In this document: piece by piece, positions 23,476-32,355 of the stretch
How the letters are laid out: every line of letters begins with the position of its first letter
Position numbering within the stretch: the first letter of the stretch is position 1
IMG/VR virus record: IMGVR_UViG_3300048839_001709
Span: 1-64,000 of that record
Reading direction: 5' to 3' (one strand)
Origin: a virus
DNA length: 64,000 nucleotides
Position numbers and translations under genes: made by a program
Notes under the pieces: model-generated
The model's input: the letters and a program-made list of their open reading frames with translations, nothing else
Databases searched by the model: none
Told to the model about the DNA's origin: nothing

Positions 23476-23904
23476 ATGTTGCTGTCCGTGCTGTTTGAAA
23501 AACTGAAAATCGACACAGGACAATCGAGTTTGCCGTGGAATACGGCTCGGCGCGGATTCGAACGCGGAGCCACGCAGGTCAACAAGGATCTGAAAACGGC
23601 ATACGAGATCAGCGGCAGCACCGAACTAGCAGCGACGATTTCACCGGACCCGACGAAACTGCACGAAGAATTGCTGCTGATTCTGGCCGCTCATTTCCTG
23701 GCAAACATCGATCTGGTGACCTCTTCCAAAATGGTCACGAGTTGGAAAAGCGGCGACAAACAAATTGATAGAAGCCGGCAACTGTTGACCAAGAAAGAGA
23801 TCAAAGACGATCTGTGGGCGCTGTACCGGAATCTGGCCGGCCTCGACGACGATCCGGCAATGGTGGCCGGCGAAGCCTACGAACAAGGGAGCGAGGTCGA
23901 ATAA
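23476..23904 (+). CDS. Head-tail connector protein
   Basis: 142 residues. Predominantly helical with a segment LHEELLLILAAHFLANID in the middle, like gp6/adaptor-type connectors that follow the capsid gene in myo- and siphoviruses. It ends in a TAATG overlap with the next gene. Confidence 0.6.
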   Translation: MLLSVLFEKLKIDTGQSSLPWNTARRGFERGATQVNKDLKTAYEISGSTELAATISPDPTKLHEELLLILAAHFLANIDLVTSSKMVTSWKSGDKQIDRSRQLLTKKEIKDDLWALYRNLAGLDDDPAMVAGEAYEQGSEVE

Positions 23905-24494
23905 TGAGCCGCCTGATTGGTCGAAAATTCATCGTGACCATGACGGCGTTACTCATTTTGGCCGCATCCGGAATTTTGGAATTGTCGGACCAGGCGCTTT
24001 ATGTGATCGGCGGAATTGTTTCGGCGTTCATCGGCATCCAGGGATACGTGGATTGGCGCAAAGAAAAAGGAGCGGCAACGAACATGAGCGAATTCGATCT
24101 TACCGCCGAAGAACAGGCTCAAATCGCAGCCGACTGCGCCGGCATCATCGGCGCCGACAAAACCACCGCAACGGTTTATCGGCCGCAGGGCGAGGGCGCA
24201 GGCGGATTTTGGGGAGCCTCGGAAAGCGAATTCGATCCGATCGATACCATCGCCGTGGATTTCAAGACGCAGCCAAGCAGCGATGTGCTGGAACCGGGCT
24301 GCGACACCATCGCCGATACCCCCGGCGACCGCTCGCATGATTTTGTGGCCGGCGAAGGCGACGACGAGGAAGCGCTCGGCAAGGGCGATCGCGTTGTAAT
24401 CAAAGGCGACAAATACCGCATTCGGCATATTCAGCCATTTTGTATCGGCGGGGTGAACACGTTTACCCGCCTGCAATTGAAAACGGAGAACTAA
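23904..24494 (+). CDS. Head-completion protein with N-terminal membrane-like segment
   Basis: 196 residues. Residues 1-60 hold two hydrophobic spans (VTMTALLILAASGILEL and ALYVIGGIVSAFIGIQGYV), which is unexpected for a head protein. Residues 61-196 are an acidic beta-rich domain ending KGDKYRIRHIQPFCIGGVNTF, like head-closure proteins. An internal ATG at 24084 follows AAAAAGGAG at 11 nt spacing, so the second part may be made alone. Either a fusion of two small genes or an alternative start. Confidence 0.55.
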   Translation: MSRLIGRKFIVTMTALLILAASGILELSDQALYVIGGIVSAFIGIQGYVDWRKEKGAATNMSEFDLTAEEQAQIAADCAGIIGADKTTATVYRPQGEGAGGFWGASESEFDPIDTIAVDFKTQPSSDVLEPGCDTIADTPGDRSHDFVAGEGDDEEALGKGDRVVIKGDKYRIRHIQPFCIGGVNTFTRLQLKTEN

Positions 24495-24497
24495 GTC

Positions 24498-25091
24498 ATG
24501 GGTTTTTCAGTCGACGCAAAAATCAAAGGCGCGAATTACACGGAGAAACAACTCCGTGCGATCGGGCGATTTTTGCCGACCGAAATTCACAGGGCTTTGA
24601 AAAATACCGTAGTAACCGTCGAAGCGTTCGCAAAAATGCGCGCCCCAGTTGGAAAGACAAATTCAAGCGATCATCAAACTCGGGTTTCTGTAAAAGGCGA
24701 TATTCTAACTCCAACTGTAGGTGTTGTCGGCACCAATCAGGCGGCGGCAATGGCGATCGATCAGGGCGCTCGGCCGCACGACATCAAGCCGCGAAACGCG
24801 CGCGCTCTGGCCATTCCAATTCAAGATGACAAGGGGAGTTATGAATCTCTTTCGCGAACAAGAAACAAACGCGGAGAAGGTCGTAAATATAGAAAGATTA
24901 AATATAAGGACGCTTCGAATGCTCCGAACAAACGTCATCTTGATGTTAAATTTTATTTCACGAAACGCGTAAAACACCCTGGTAAAAAAGCGCAGCCTTT
25001 TTTGACCCCTGCCGCTAAATTTGCGGACCAGGTGGCGGTGCGCGAAGGCAATAAAGCCGTCGATAGGGCCATTGGTCGGGGGAAGGCATGA
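24498..25091 (+). CDS. HK97 gp10-like tail completion protein
   Basis: 197 residues. It begins with two short beta strands and a helix bearing NTVVTVEAFAKMRAPVGKT, the 'V-x-x-A-K-x-x-A-P-x-x-T/S-G' style of gp10/minor tail proteins, and ends FLTPAAKFADQV, the usual C-terminal helix. The middle (residues 115-160) is basic and AT-rich, probably a recent insertion. Overlaps the next gene. Confidence 0.7.
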   Translation: MGFSVDAKIKGANYTEKQLRAIGRFLPTEIHRALKNTVVTVEAFAKMRAPVGKTNSSDHQTRVSVKGDILTPTVGVVGTNQAAAMAIDQGARPHDIKPRNARALAIPIQDDKGSYESLSRTRNKRGEGRKYRKIKYKDASNAPNKRHLDVKFYFTKRVKHPGKKAQPFLTPAAKFADQVAVREGNKAVDRAIGRGKA

Positions 25092-25639
25092 GCATCATTC
25101 GCGCCGTGGGAGCAGTGATTACCGATCGCATCGGCGTGGATACGTTCGTCGACGAATCGGCCCACCGCTACGGCGTGAAACCCATTGTCGAGATCTCGCA
25201 GACGGATGGAAAAACGCAAAACACCGGCATCGGTCGACGCAGCTATACCCGCTGGGTAAACGGCGTACCGACGCATTTTATAAAGCGGTTGAACGAGACG
25301 GAAACCATTCAGCTTACCGCCATTGCCGAGGCCAATGAAAACGGTTCGTCGGCAAAAAACTGCGTGGCGCTGATGAACCAAATCCGCGAGGACTTTTTGC
25401 AAATCAGCTACGGCAATACGCCGGTAGCTTTCGTCGATCCCGATACCGAACTGGATATGAACGTAATGCGCACGAAAATCAAAGTGGATACCGTGCGCGG
25501 CCCGATTTTGAACACCACGCGGGGAAAAATGACACACGAAGCAACGCTGATGATTTCGGTCCCATACCGGATTCGGATCGCAACCCCGGTAACACGGGTG
25601 ATCGAACACGTCGACATCATCCACGAGGTAGCAAACTGA
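25088..25639 (+). CDS. Tail terminator-like protein
   Basis: 183 residues between the gp10-like protein and the sheath, the position of tail terminators (gpU-like) in contractile phages. Alternating alpha/beta pattern, no clear motif. The TGATG overlap with the next gene indicates coupling. Confidence 0.55.
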   Translation: MSIIRAVGAVITDRIGVDTFVDESAHRYGVKPIVEISQTDGKTQNTGIGRRSYTRWVNGVPTHFIKRLNETETIQLTAIAEANENGSSAKNCVALMNQIREDFLQISYGNTPVAFVDPDTELDMNVMRTKIKVDTVRGPILNTTRGKMTHEATLMISVPYRIRIATPVTRVIEHVDIIHEVAN

Positions 25640-25893
25640 TGGCACGAAGAAAAGCAATAAAAGCGGAAAAGGCCGTTGCTCCGATCATGGAAATGCAACC
25701 GAAATTCGCCGAAGAAAAACCGGTTGCGGCCAAGAAAATCGTCAAACGGCCTTTTGCCAATTTCGTAAAAAAACACGGCGTCGGCGGCACGGAAGCGGCG
25801 GCGTTGAAAGCAATATTGCCCGTCGATCCGGACGGCTTGATTACCGAAAAAGAATTCACCGAAGGCCGCGCCAAATGGCGGCGGGAGGGATAA
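25639..25893 (+). CDS. Small basic tail-region protein
   Basis: 84 residues, Lys/Ala-rich start and a compact end (LPVDPDGLITEKEFTEGRAKW). Small genes of this kind often precede sheath genes in Mu-like phages. Function unknown. Confidence 0.55.
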   Translation: MARRKAIKAEKAVAPIMEMQPKFAEEKPVAAKKIVKRPFANFVKKHGVGGTEAAALKAILPVDPDGLITEKEFTEGRAKWRREG

Positions 25894-25896
25894 GCC

Positions 25897-27369
25897 ATGG
25901 GTGAGAATAAATTTACGACCAGGTATCAGGACAATTATCAGTCGGCCGCCAGCGCAGGCGGCGAAAACGTTTTGACCATCGTCGGCCTGGCCAGCGACGG
26001 CCCGATTGGCGAGATTCAAAGTTTTTCCGGCATGGCCGGCGTGGCATCCTGCGAAGCGGTGTTCGGTGAAGGCGGCACATTGCCGCGAGCCGTGCGGCGG
26101 GCGATCGAGGCTGTAACCAACGCCACCGAAGGCAATCCGATCCAGGTCAATGCAATGCGCGTCGGGAGCGGTTACGCAATGGCTTCGATATCGTTGCTCA
26201 ACGATTCCACCGCCGAAGTCTGCATGACCATCGCTTACGATTATGCCGGAATCGATGGCAACGAATGGCAATGCAAGGTCGAAAAAGACGACGAAGCCGA
26301 GGAATACGTTGTCACCCTGCGGCGCGGCACCGATGGAACTGCGGTTCAGTTCACCGGTTCCACGGCCGGCGAAGGCGCCACTCCGGTGGAAGAATTGGTC
26401 GAGGCGATCAATGCGGGGGGTTTGGGCCTGACTGCAACTTTGGTTAGCGAAGACAAGCTGCTGGAGATCGACTACACCTCGTTCACCGGTGGCTTGGACG
26501 GCACGTTGACCAATGCCCAGGCTATTCTGGCCATGCAAATTCTGGAAAGCAAAAAGTACATGAATTTTTACGTCGTCGGCTGGAAGGGAACGGGCGACGA
26601 TGGCGCGGCGGTTCGGGCTGCATTGAACACCCACTGCAACAGCCAGCTTTCCGAACGCGACTGCGAACGGTTCGCCTTCGTCGAGGCGGAAGATTTCTCC
26701 AGCGTCTATCCGTTCCCGCACCCGTCCTGGTACACCGACATGGCTACCTGGGCAAGCGGCATTGCGACCTCGTTGACCGGCGTGGACATGAAAAACCTGA
26801 TCATGTTCGCGGGCGGGAAAACCTACACCGATGGCGCCGGAACCGAGTACGAAGCGAACGTTGCGGCGGAAGCTGCGGCTTTGTGGCTGGCGCTGCCGAT
26901 CAATCGTTCGATGATCAACGTGCAGGTGCCCAACACGGTCGAGGACGATCTTGCGCCGAACATTCCCGCCGCGTATCGCGCTATTCTGGCCGATGCGCGT
27001 TGCAACTACATGCGTTTCGAGGATGAAAATCGCGGCGTGATCATCGCCAATGACCGGACCTTGGCCGCGACGACCAGCGACTACAAATACGTGGACATCC
27101 TGCGCACGCAATACACCTGCGGCCAGGAAGCCCGCATTGCCGGGAAACCGGCCTGGGGCAAACCCGACGATGGAAAGGGGAGCGGACTGGATACCATGAA
27201 AGACCTGATGGAATCCACGCTGGACCGCACTCGCGTAGGAAAAACCATCGTGGCCGTGAAGGTAACACCCGAATTCGTGGACGACGATAACGTCGAAGCG
27301 ACGATGGCCGTCACTCACTATCGGACCATGCGGTCGGTGGACCATGTGGTTCATGTGGAAAGGAGCTAA
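25897..27369 (+). CDS. Tail sheath protein
   Basis: 490 residues. N-terminal insertion-tolerant domain (residues 20-300) and C-terminal conserved core with IPAAYRAILADARCNYMRF and GVIIANDRTLAATTSDYKYVDILRTQYT. It ends with the beta strand pair VTHYRTMRSVDHVVHVER that joins neighbouring sheath subunits. The size and arrangement before a 161-residue tube gene are diagnostic of a contractile tail. Confidence 0.88.
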   Translation: MGENKFTTRYQDNYQSAASAGGENVLTIVGLASDGPIGEIQSFSGMAGVASCEAVFGEGGTLPRAVRRAIEAVTNATEGNPIQVNAMRVGSGYAMASISLLNDSTAEVCMTIAYDYAGIDGNEWQCKVEKDDEAEEYVVTLRRGTDGTAVQFTGSTAGEGATPVEELVEAINAGGLGLTATLVSEDKLLEIDYTSFTGGLDGTLTNAQAILAMQILESKKYMNFYVVGWKGTGDDGAAVRAALNTHCNSQLSERDCERFAFVEAEDFSSVYPFPHPSWYTDMATWASGIATSLTGVDMKNLIMFAGGKTYTDGAGTEYEANVAAEAAALWLALPINRSMINVQVPNTVEDDLAPNIPAAYRAILADARCNYMRFEDENRGVIIANDRTLAATTSDYKYVDILRTQYTCGQEARIAGKPAWGKPDDGKGSGLDTMKDLMESTLDRTRVGKTIVAVKVTPEFVDDDNVEATMAVTHYRTMRSVDHVVHVERS

Positions 27370-27372
27370 CCA

Positions 27373-27858
27373 ATGTCTGAAGTATACGATTATGATTTCG
27401 ATGATGGCATTGCCGGCGACGATGTCGACCTTTCCATCGTGACTCCGGACGGCCAGGAAATACCGATTTACACTGTGACGGACTTTTCCTGGAAGCTGTC
27501 GCAGAAAAAAGACCGCAAACCGCCGATGGGGAGCAAGGGCAAAACCCGCCGCGTTCGGTACAAGAAGACCTACGAAGGTTCGCTGAAAATCGAAGAAGCG
27601 AACCATGCGTTCCTGGAAAAGGTGGAAGACCTGACTCCCGGCCGCACACCGAACAACGACGAATTCAATATCGGCGAGCAAACGGTGAAGGATTTGTGCG
27701 ACCTGCGCAACCTGGTCATTCGCATGAAAATGCCGGATGGCCGCATTCGCCGGTTCTACAACGTGGAATTCGACGAGGTTAGCGGTTCGGCGGCGATGGA
27801 TTCTCCGGTGGGGATGGACCTCAACTGGACGGCCACGGAAGCCAAGGGTCTGTACTAA
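27373..27858 (+). CDS. Tail tube protein
   Basis: 161 residues directly after the sheath. Beta-rich, with DVDLSIVTPDGQEIPIYTVTDFSWKLSQKK and a C-terminal strand GMDLNWTATEAKGLY. Fits the contractile tube fold (FI-II/Hcp-like) by size and position. Confidence 0.8.
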   Translation: MSEVYDYDFDDGIAGDDVDLSIVTPDGQEIPIYTVTDFSWKLSQKKDRKPPMGSKGKTRRVRYKKTYEGSLKIEEANHAFLEKVEDLTPGRTPNNDEFNIGEQTVKDLCDLRNLVIRMKMPDGRIRRFYNVEFDEVSGSAAMDSPVGMDLNWTATEAKGLY

Positions 27859-27885
27859 TAATTTTGCAACAAGGAGAAGTGATCG

Positions 27886-28353
27886 ATGAGCCCCGATGAA
27901 AAAGTGATCGAATTGACCGAAGAGGAAAAAGGTTTCGACGAAACGCGAAACGATATCGAAGAACACGTATCGGCCTACGTTGCCGATGAAGAAGAAGCGA
28001 AGCGAATCGTCGAAGAGGCAATGGCCGCAATCGCGGAAGGGAAGCAGAAGTTCCCGAAACGCACGATCTTCCTGGTGAAAATTCCCGACAACCAGTTCCC
28101 ATTTGTGTGTCGGACCGGCTCGTTTAGCGAAAGCATCCGGTTTGCCAGTGCGTTGGAAAAAATGAAATCCGGCGCGGCCATGGAAATGAACGCGGCGACG
28201 TTCGTGGCGAAGCATGTGCTTTCGCCGAAATTGACCGTCGACAACGTGATTAATGGTTCGGATCAGATCAAGGATGGCGACGGAATCCGGCTGTTTTCCG
28301 CGATCATGAAGAAGTCGGGCGGCGGTGACGAAACCGAAATAAAAAACGTATAG
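27886..28353 (+). CDS. Tail assembly chaperone (G-like)
   Basis: 155 residues between tube and tape measure. Acidic N-terminus and a central domain (FPKRTIFLVKIPDNQFPFVCRTGSFSESIRFASALEKM). Just before the stop, in zero frame, lies A-AAA-AAC (28341-28347), a canonical -1 slippery heptamer. The -1 frame is open through the whole following 200 bp, as in the G/GT pair of lambda and E/E' of P2. Confidence 0.78.
   Translation: MSPDEKVIELTEEEKGFDETRNDIEEHVSAYVADEEEAKRIVEEAMAAIAEGKQKFPKRTIFLVKIPDNQFPFVCRTGSFSESIRFASALEKMKSGAAMEMNAATFVAKHVLSPKLTVDNVINGSDQIKDGDGIRLFSAIMKKSGGGDETEIKNV
28341..28347 (+). other. Programmed -1 frameshift site
   Basis: AAAAAAC in the phase A-AAA-AAC relative to the upstream chaperone gene, two codons before its TAG. 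The -1 frame stays open to 28553. A GC-rich stretch with a possible hairpin (GCCGCCGCG) follows within 10 nt and could stimulate slippage. Confidence 0.75.
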
Positions 28354-28553
28354 CCGCCGCGAAACGGCAGTTGGGATGGTACCAACTCGTTCGCGGCAGA
28401 TTGGCTCATTACTGGCCCGGTCTGCGATTGCCGGAAATAGACCGGATGGGAATCGAAGAGATTTGCGAGCACATAGCGACGATCGAGAAACTGGAAGAAT
28501 TGAAAGCCGAAGCGGGAAAGCAAAACAAAACGCCCCCTCGGCGGAAAAGATGA
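28347..28553 (+). CDS. Chaperone T extension, made by -1 frameshift
   Basis: 68 residues read only after slippage, giving a 222-residue GT-type product. It begins RIAAAKRQLGWYQLVRGRLA and has a Lys/Arg-rich end (KQNKTPPRRKR). The HYWPGLRLPEIDRMGIEEI segment resembles the second chaperone parts of Mu-like phages. Separate initiation is possible only at a TTG (28371) without ribosome site, so frameshift expression is favoured. Confidence 0.72.
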   Translation, partial: RIAAAKRQLGWYQLVRGRLAHYWPGLRLPEIDRMGIEEICEHIATIEKLEELKAEAGKQNKTPPRRKR

Positions 28554-28563
28554 GAAGCAAACC

Positions 28564-30879
28564 ATGTTCGGACTCGGCGGCGGATTTTTACACCAGATCA
28601 AGATAAGTCTTGTCGGTGAAAATGCGCTTTCGGGTCCGATCAAATCCGCGATAGGCGACCTCGAAAAACTTCAAGGCTCAGTCAATAAACTGAAATCCAT
28701 CGGTAAAACGATGATGATAGCCGGCGGCGTCATGGCTGCCGCAATGATTCTCCCGGCCAAGGGTGCAATCGATCTTGAAGCCGGTATGATCGATGTCAGA
28801 AAAACGACAAATCTTACTATGGAGGACATCAATTCCGGCATTGCCGGTCTTGTCGATAAAAAAATACCAACCGCAGTCGACGGTTTGAGTAAAATTGCCG
28901 CTACTGCCGGCCAGTTGGGAATCAAAGGAAAAGAGAATATTTTTGCATTTACGGAAGAGGTTGCAAAAATCGAAGCAGTCAGCGACTTGGCTGCGGACGA
29001 GGCTGCAACCGCCTTTGCGCAATTTTCGAATGTTTTCGATCTTGGCGTGATGAAGGTTGGAAACATGGGTTCGGCAGTCAACGAACTGTCGAATAACACA
29101 ACCGCAACTGCTCGATTTATTACCGAAAGCATGGCGCGTATTGGGCGACCGATCGACAGTCTTACCTTCGATCATTTGGCAGGTTTAGCCGCAACCATCA
29201 GCGATGTCGGTTTGGGAGCGGAACGCGGCGGTACTGCGTTTAGAAATATTTTTACTCGGATGCAAACCCAAGCTGCCGACACCGCCAAAGTAATGGGGGT
29301 ATCAACGAATCAGTGGGCAGAAACTGTTCAAAAAGACGGCATGGGAGCGTTCATTTCCCTATTGGAAAAACTGCGTGAAGTCGATGCCACGTCGCGGACT
29401 ACAACGATTGCATCGATATTCGGCGAAATGTCCGTGGTTCCCATCCAAAAAATGGTGAACAAGATCGATTTATTAAAAAACAACTTGTCGATGGCAAACA
29501 ATGCCTTCGATGATAATGTGAGTCTTAATAAGGAACTTGAAAATGTCATGGAAGGCGCTGGCGCGCAACTAACCGTATTCCTGAATCAAATGAAATTACT
29601 GTTGGCGAGCATCGGAAAAGTGCTGCTGCCGCCGTTGAATGCAATTCTCGCCGTTATCGGTCCGATTGTTAGCTGGTTCCGAGATTTTTCAGAAGCGCAT
29701 CCGATTATAACCGGTGTTGTGGTTGGAACCTGGTTATTGATTTCCGCCATTTTGATTTTGGGTGGCATGGCCCTCTGGATGGCCGGTATGATGGCATCGG
29801 CCATGCTGTCGATTCAACTGCTTTCGCTTTCCGAGATGAGTGCGGTCGGTACGACAAACCTACTGAAAATGAGCCTGGTTCACTTGAAAACGGCGCTGAT
29901 CGGCGTTGGTCGGGCAATGATTACTTTGCTGGCCAATCCCGTTGTGCTGGCAATCGTCGCGATCGCAGCCTTGGCCTACGGCATTTACCTGCTGATTAAA
30001 CATTGGGATGAAGTGAAGGCGGCTTTTGCTCCCCTGATTTCAATGATCGCCGATGGTTTTACTTGGCTCTACAACTGGTTCAAGGGATGGATCGGCGATT
30101 GGTGGTATGTCGTCCTGCTGGGATTGACCGGCCCGATCGGTCTGGCTATCGGCTTGATCATCAAATATTGGGATGTGATCGTGGCCGCATTCGATACGGC
30201 CTGGGGCTGGATCAAAGGCGTTTTCGCTTCGGCCTGGAAATGGATAATTGCGTTTTGGGCCGAGTGGAAAACGGTTTTCATCGGCGCGATCTTCGGCCCG
30301 TTCGGTATCGCCTGGGGTCTGATCGTCAAATATTGGGAACAGATCAAGGGCGTTTTCGCCGCTGCGAAGGATTGGATTATCGGCAAGTTTACCGAGGTAT
30401 GGGATTGGGTTGCCGGTCTGCCGGGACGATTCTATGCGGCAGGCGCGGGCCTGATCGATGCTTTCAAAAACGGGATGCTCGCCCGTTGGGAAGCTTTCAA
30501 AGCGCCGTTCGTGAAAATGATCGCTTGGATTCGGGACAATTTGACCGGTTCGGATGCCAAGCGCGGTCCGTTGTCCGATCTGACACGCAGCGGTCAAGCC
30601 TTTTTCCCCACATTTGCCAAGGGCATGGAGCAGGGCTTCCCTCGTGCCAAGCAGACCGTGGAAGCGGGCATGTTGGGTCTGGCTCCGGTGTCCAATTCCA
30701 CCGTGAACGAGGGCAATACGACCAGCAATAAATCGGCCAGCAAATCGGTGACGATTCAGTTGGGCGATATCCACATCAAATCCGACAATCCCGACGAAGC
30801 GCTGAAAGATTTCAAGGCCAAGTTGAGAACAGTGCTCGAAGAGTTGGGCGTCGAACTGACAGCAGGAGCGGAGGCGTAG
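28564..30879 (+). CDS. Tail tape measure protein (TP901-like)
   Basis: 771 residues. The N-terminal TP901 core is clear (GAIDLEAGMIDVRKTTNLT ... LGIKGKENIFAFTEEVAKI ... GLGAERGGTAFRNIFTRM). The middle has several hydrophobic helices (residues 340-480) that could enter the host membrane. Trp-rich repeats of the type IKYWDVIVAAFDTAWGWIKGVF and IVKYWEQIKGVFAAAKDWI follow at about 525-610. Length predicts a tail of roughly 115 nm by the usual rule of about 0.15 nm per residue. Confidence 0.88.
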   Translation: MFGLGGGFLHQIKISLVGENALSGPIKSAIGDLEKLQGSVNKLKSIGKTMMIAGGVMAAAMILPAKGAIDLEAGMIDVRKTTNLTMEDINSGIAGLVDKKIPTAVDGLSKIAATAGQLGIKGKENIFAFTEEVAKIEAVSDLAADEAATAFAQFSNVFDLGVMKVGNMGSAVNELSNNTTATARFITESMARIGRPIDSLTFDHLAGLAATISDVGLGAERGGTAFRNIFTRMQTQAADTAKVMGVSTNQWAETVQKDGMGAFISLLEKLREVDATSRTTTIASIFGEMSVVPIQKMVNKIDLLKNNLSMANNAFDDNVSLNKELENVMEGAGAQLTVFLNQMKLLLASIGKVLLPPLNAILAVIGPIVSWFRDFSEAHPIITGVVVGTWLLISAILILGGMALWMAGMMASAMLSIQLLSLSEMSAVGTTNLLKMSLVHLKTALIGVGRAMITLLANPVVLAIVAIAALAYGIYLLIKHWDEVKAAFAPLISMIADGFTWLYNWFKGWIGDWWYVVLLGLTGPIGLAIGLIIKYWDVIVAAFDTAWGWIKGVFASAWKWIIAFWAEWKTVFIGAIFGPFGIAWGLIVKYWEQIKGVFAAAKDWIIGKFTEVWDWVAGLPGRFYAAGAGLIDAFKNGMLARWEAFKAPFVKMIAWIRDNLTGSDAKRGPLSDLTRSGQAFFPTFAKGMEQGFPRAKQTVEAGMLGLAPVSNSTVNEGNTTSNKSASKSVTIQLGDIHIKSDNPDEALKDFKAKLRTVLEELGVELTAGAEA

Positions 30880-30888
30880 TAAGCCAAT

Positions 30889-31587
30889 ATGGTGAATCCG
30901 TATGACGATGAAGTCCTGTTCAATCTCTGCGAAGTGACGCGGGGATCGGTCGGAACGAACGGCTTGGACACTTCCGCCCCGCAGCCGAATTACGGCAAAA
31001 TTCTTTTTGCGTTTCCCCCTGCCGGTCCGGTCAACGTGAAAAGGCAGGCGAATTACAGCGAGAAAGAAAACAAGAGCAGCGGTGCAACCATTGTCGAGGA
31101 CAAGAAAATCGACAAGCCGGTGGAAATTAGCTTCCAAATCGATTTGTTGACCGACGACGAACCGGACGAAAACGGCAATCAGTTTTCCGCGCTGGAAAAA
31201 GCCAAGGCGATCGAGGCAATTTTTCTTTCCCGCGACAGCAGTGGCCGGAGAATCATCTACGCGCCGCAATACCCGGAAGTGGCCGAAGACGTGCAATTCG
31301 TTTTCGTCGCCGCTTTGGATTTCAACGACACGCTCGAAGCCGATTTGATTTCCATGCGGATCACGCTACGCCAATGGATGTATAACCCGCCGAAGAAAAC
31401 GGGCGGGGGAAGCGGATCGGGAGCAAGTGATTCAGATGAAAATGTAATCGATGGAAATATCGATGCGTATTGGGATGCAATGCAGGATGCAATAGAAAAA
31501 AAGGTCGAGGCAGAAATGCAGGCTGATCCGGCAACAAGAAATTCTGAAGTATTGATGAATATTAAAACGAGTTTTGGGGCTTTTTAG
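30889..31587 (+). CDS. Baseplate / tail-hub protein after tape measure
   Basis: 232 residues. N-terminal beta domain with KPVEISFQIDLLTDDEPDENG, resembling the LysM-linked or gp53-type tube-to-baseplate connector proteins that follow tape measures. A Gly/Ser linker at about 175 is followed by an acidic helical tail. No LysM motif was seen. Confidence 0.6.
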   Translation: MVNPYDDEVLFNLCEVTRGSVGTNGLDTSAPQPNYGKILFAFPPAGPVNVKRQANYSEKENKSSGATIVEDKKIDKPVEISFQIDLLTDDEPDENGNQFSALEKAKAIEAIFLSRDSSGRRIIYAPQYPEVAEDVQFVFVAALDFNDTLEADLISMRITLRQWMYNPPKKTGGGSGSGASDSDENVIDGNIDAYWDAMQDAIEKKVEAEMQADPATRNSEVLMNIKTSFGAF

Positions 31588-32355
31588 ATGTATGCCATTT
31601 CCGACTTAACCAATATTTCCGGCGTCGAAGCAATCGACGCGATGCGAAAGCTGGACATTTCCGCTGCCGTGGCCCTGCGCCCGCGCGTGTGCCGGTTGAC
31701 CCTGCATGATTGCGACGATTCGATAACCAATGCGGCAGTTGCCGGGGCCGATCTGCAATTTTCTTGGGAATTCAGCAAAACAGGAACGACTCTGTTTACC
31801 GGCACAATCGAAACCGTCCGCTATCCCGAAATCGAAACGGTGGAGTTGGTCGGCTTCGATTCTTTCCGTAAATTGCAAAACGAGAAATTGACCATTACCC
31901 AGGTCAATCAAACCCCCGCCGAAATGCTGCGCACCCTGGTTGGGCAGCAGCTTGGTTTACCGGTCGACGGCATCGAGGACTACCCGGACCTGCTGGACAA
32001 ATTGCCGATGCACCGCATGACCGTGGTGGATGCGATCAAATACATCCACCAGCGAATGCGCCTTTCGCATGATTGCTATTTCGACGAGGACAACGTTTTC
32101 GTGTGGCAGGCGCGAAATTACGACCAGGAACCGGTTTACAATTTCCAGGTCGGCTACGATGCCGACGATTTCAGTTTGGAAAAGAAATCGTTCACCACGA
32201 TGGCCGTTCCCCTGCGCCTGAGCCAGGTGGTCACCGTTCTCGATCGCCACGAAACCTTGCACACGCTTTTCGTCACCGGTCTGCATTATCACAATGCCGA
32301 TAATTGGTCGCGGACCGATGTATTTTTCGAAAAAGCGCCGGAAGAAAATGAGTAG
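31588..32355 (+). CDS. Baseplate hub protein (gpD-like)
   Basis: 255 residues, starting at the base after the previous stop. The pattern fits the hub fold of gpD/gp27 families: beta barrel strands (FTGTIETVRYPEIETVELVGFD), a helical insertion (PAEMLRTLVGQQLGLP; VVDAIKYIHQRMRLS) and a second barrel. Overlaps the spike gene by 8 nt. Confidence 0.7.
   Translation: MYAISDLTNISGVEAIDAMRKLDISAAVALRPRVCRLTLHDCDDSITNAAVAGADLQFSWEFSKTGTTLFTGTIETVRYPEIETVELVGFDSFRKLQNEKLTITQVNQTPAEMLRTLVGQQLGLPVDGIEDYPDLLDKLPMHRMTVVDAIKYIHQRMRLSHDCYFDEDNVFVWQARNYDQEPVYNFQVGYDADDFSLEKKSFTTMAVPLRLSQVVTVLDRHETLHTLFVTGLHYHNADNWSRTDVFFEKAPEENE

Noticed and set aside
25408-28560. 1050-codon open frame on the minus strand
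   Set aside because: Antisense to sheath, tube and chaperone genes; mirror-frame composition and no ribosome site.
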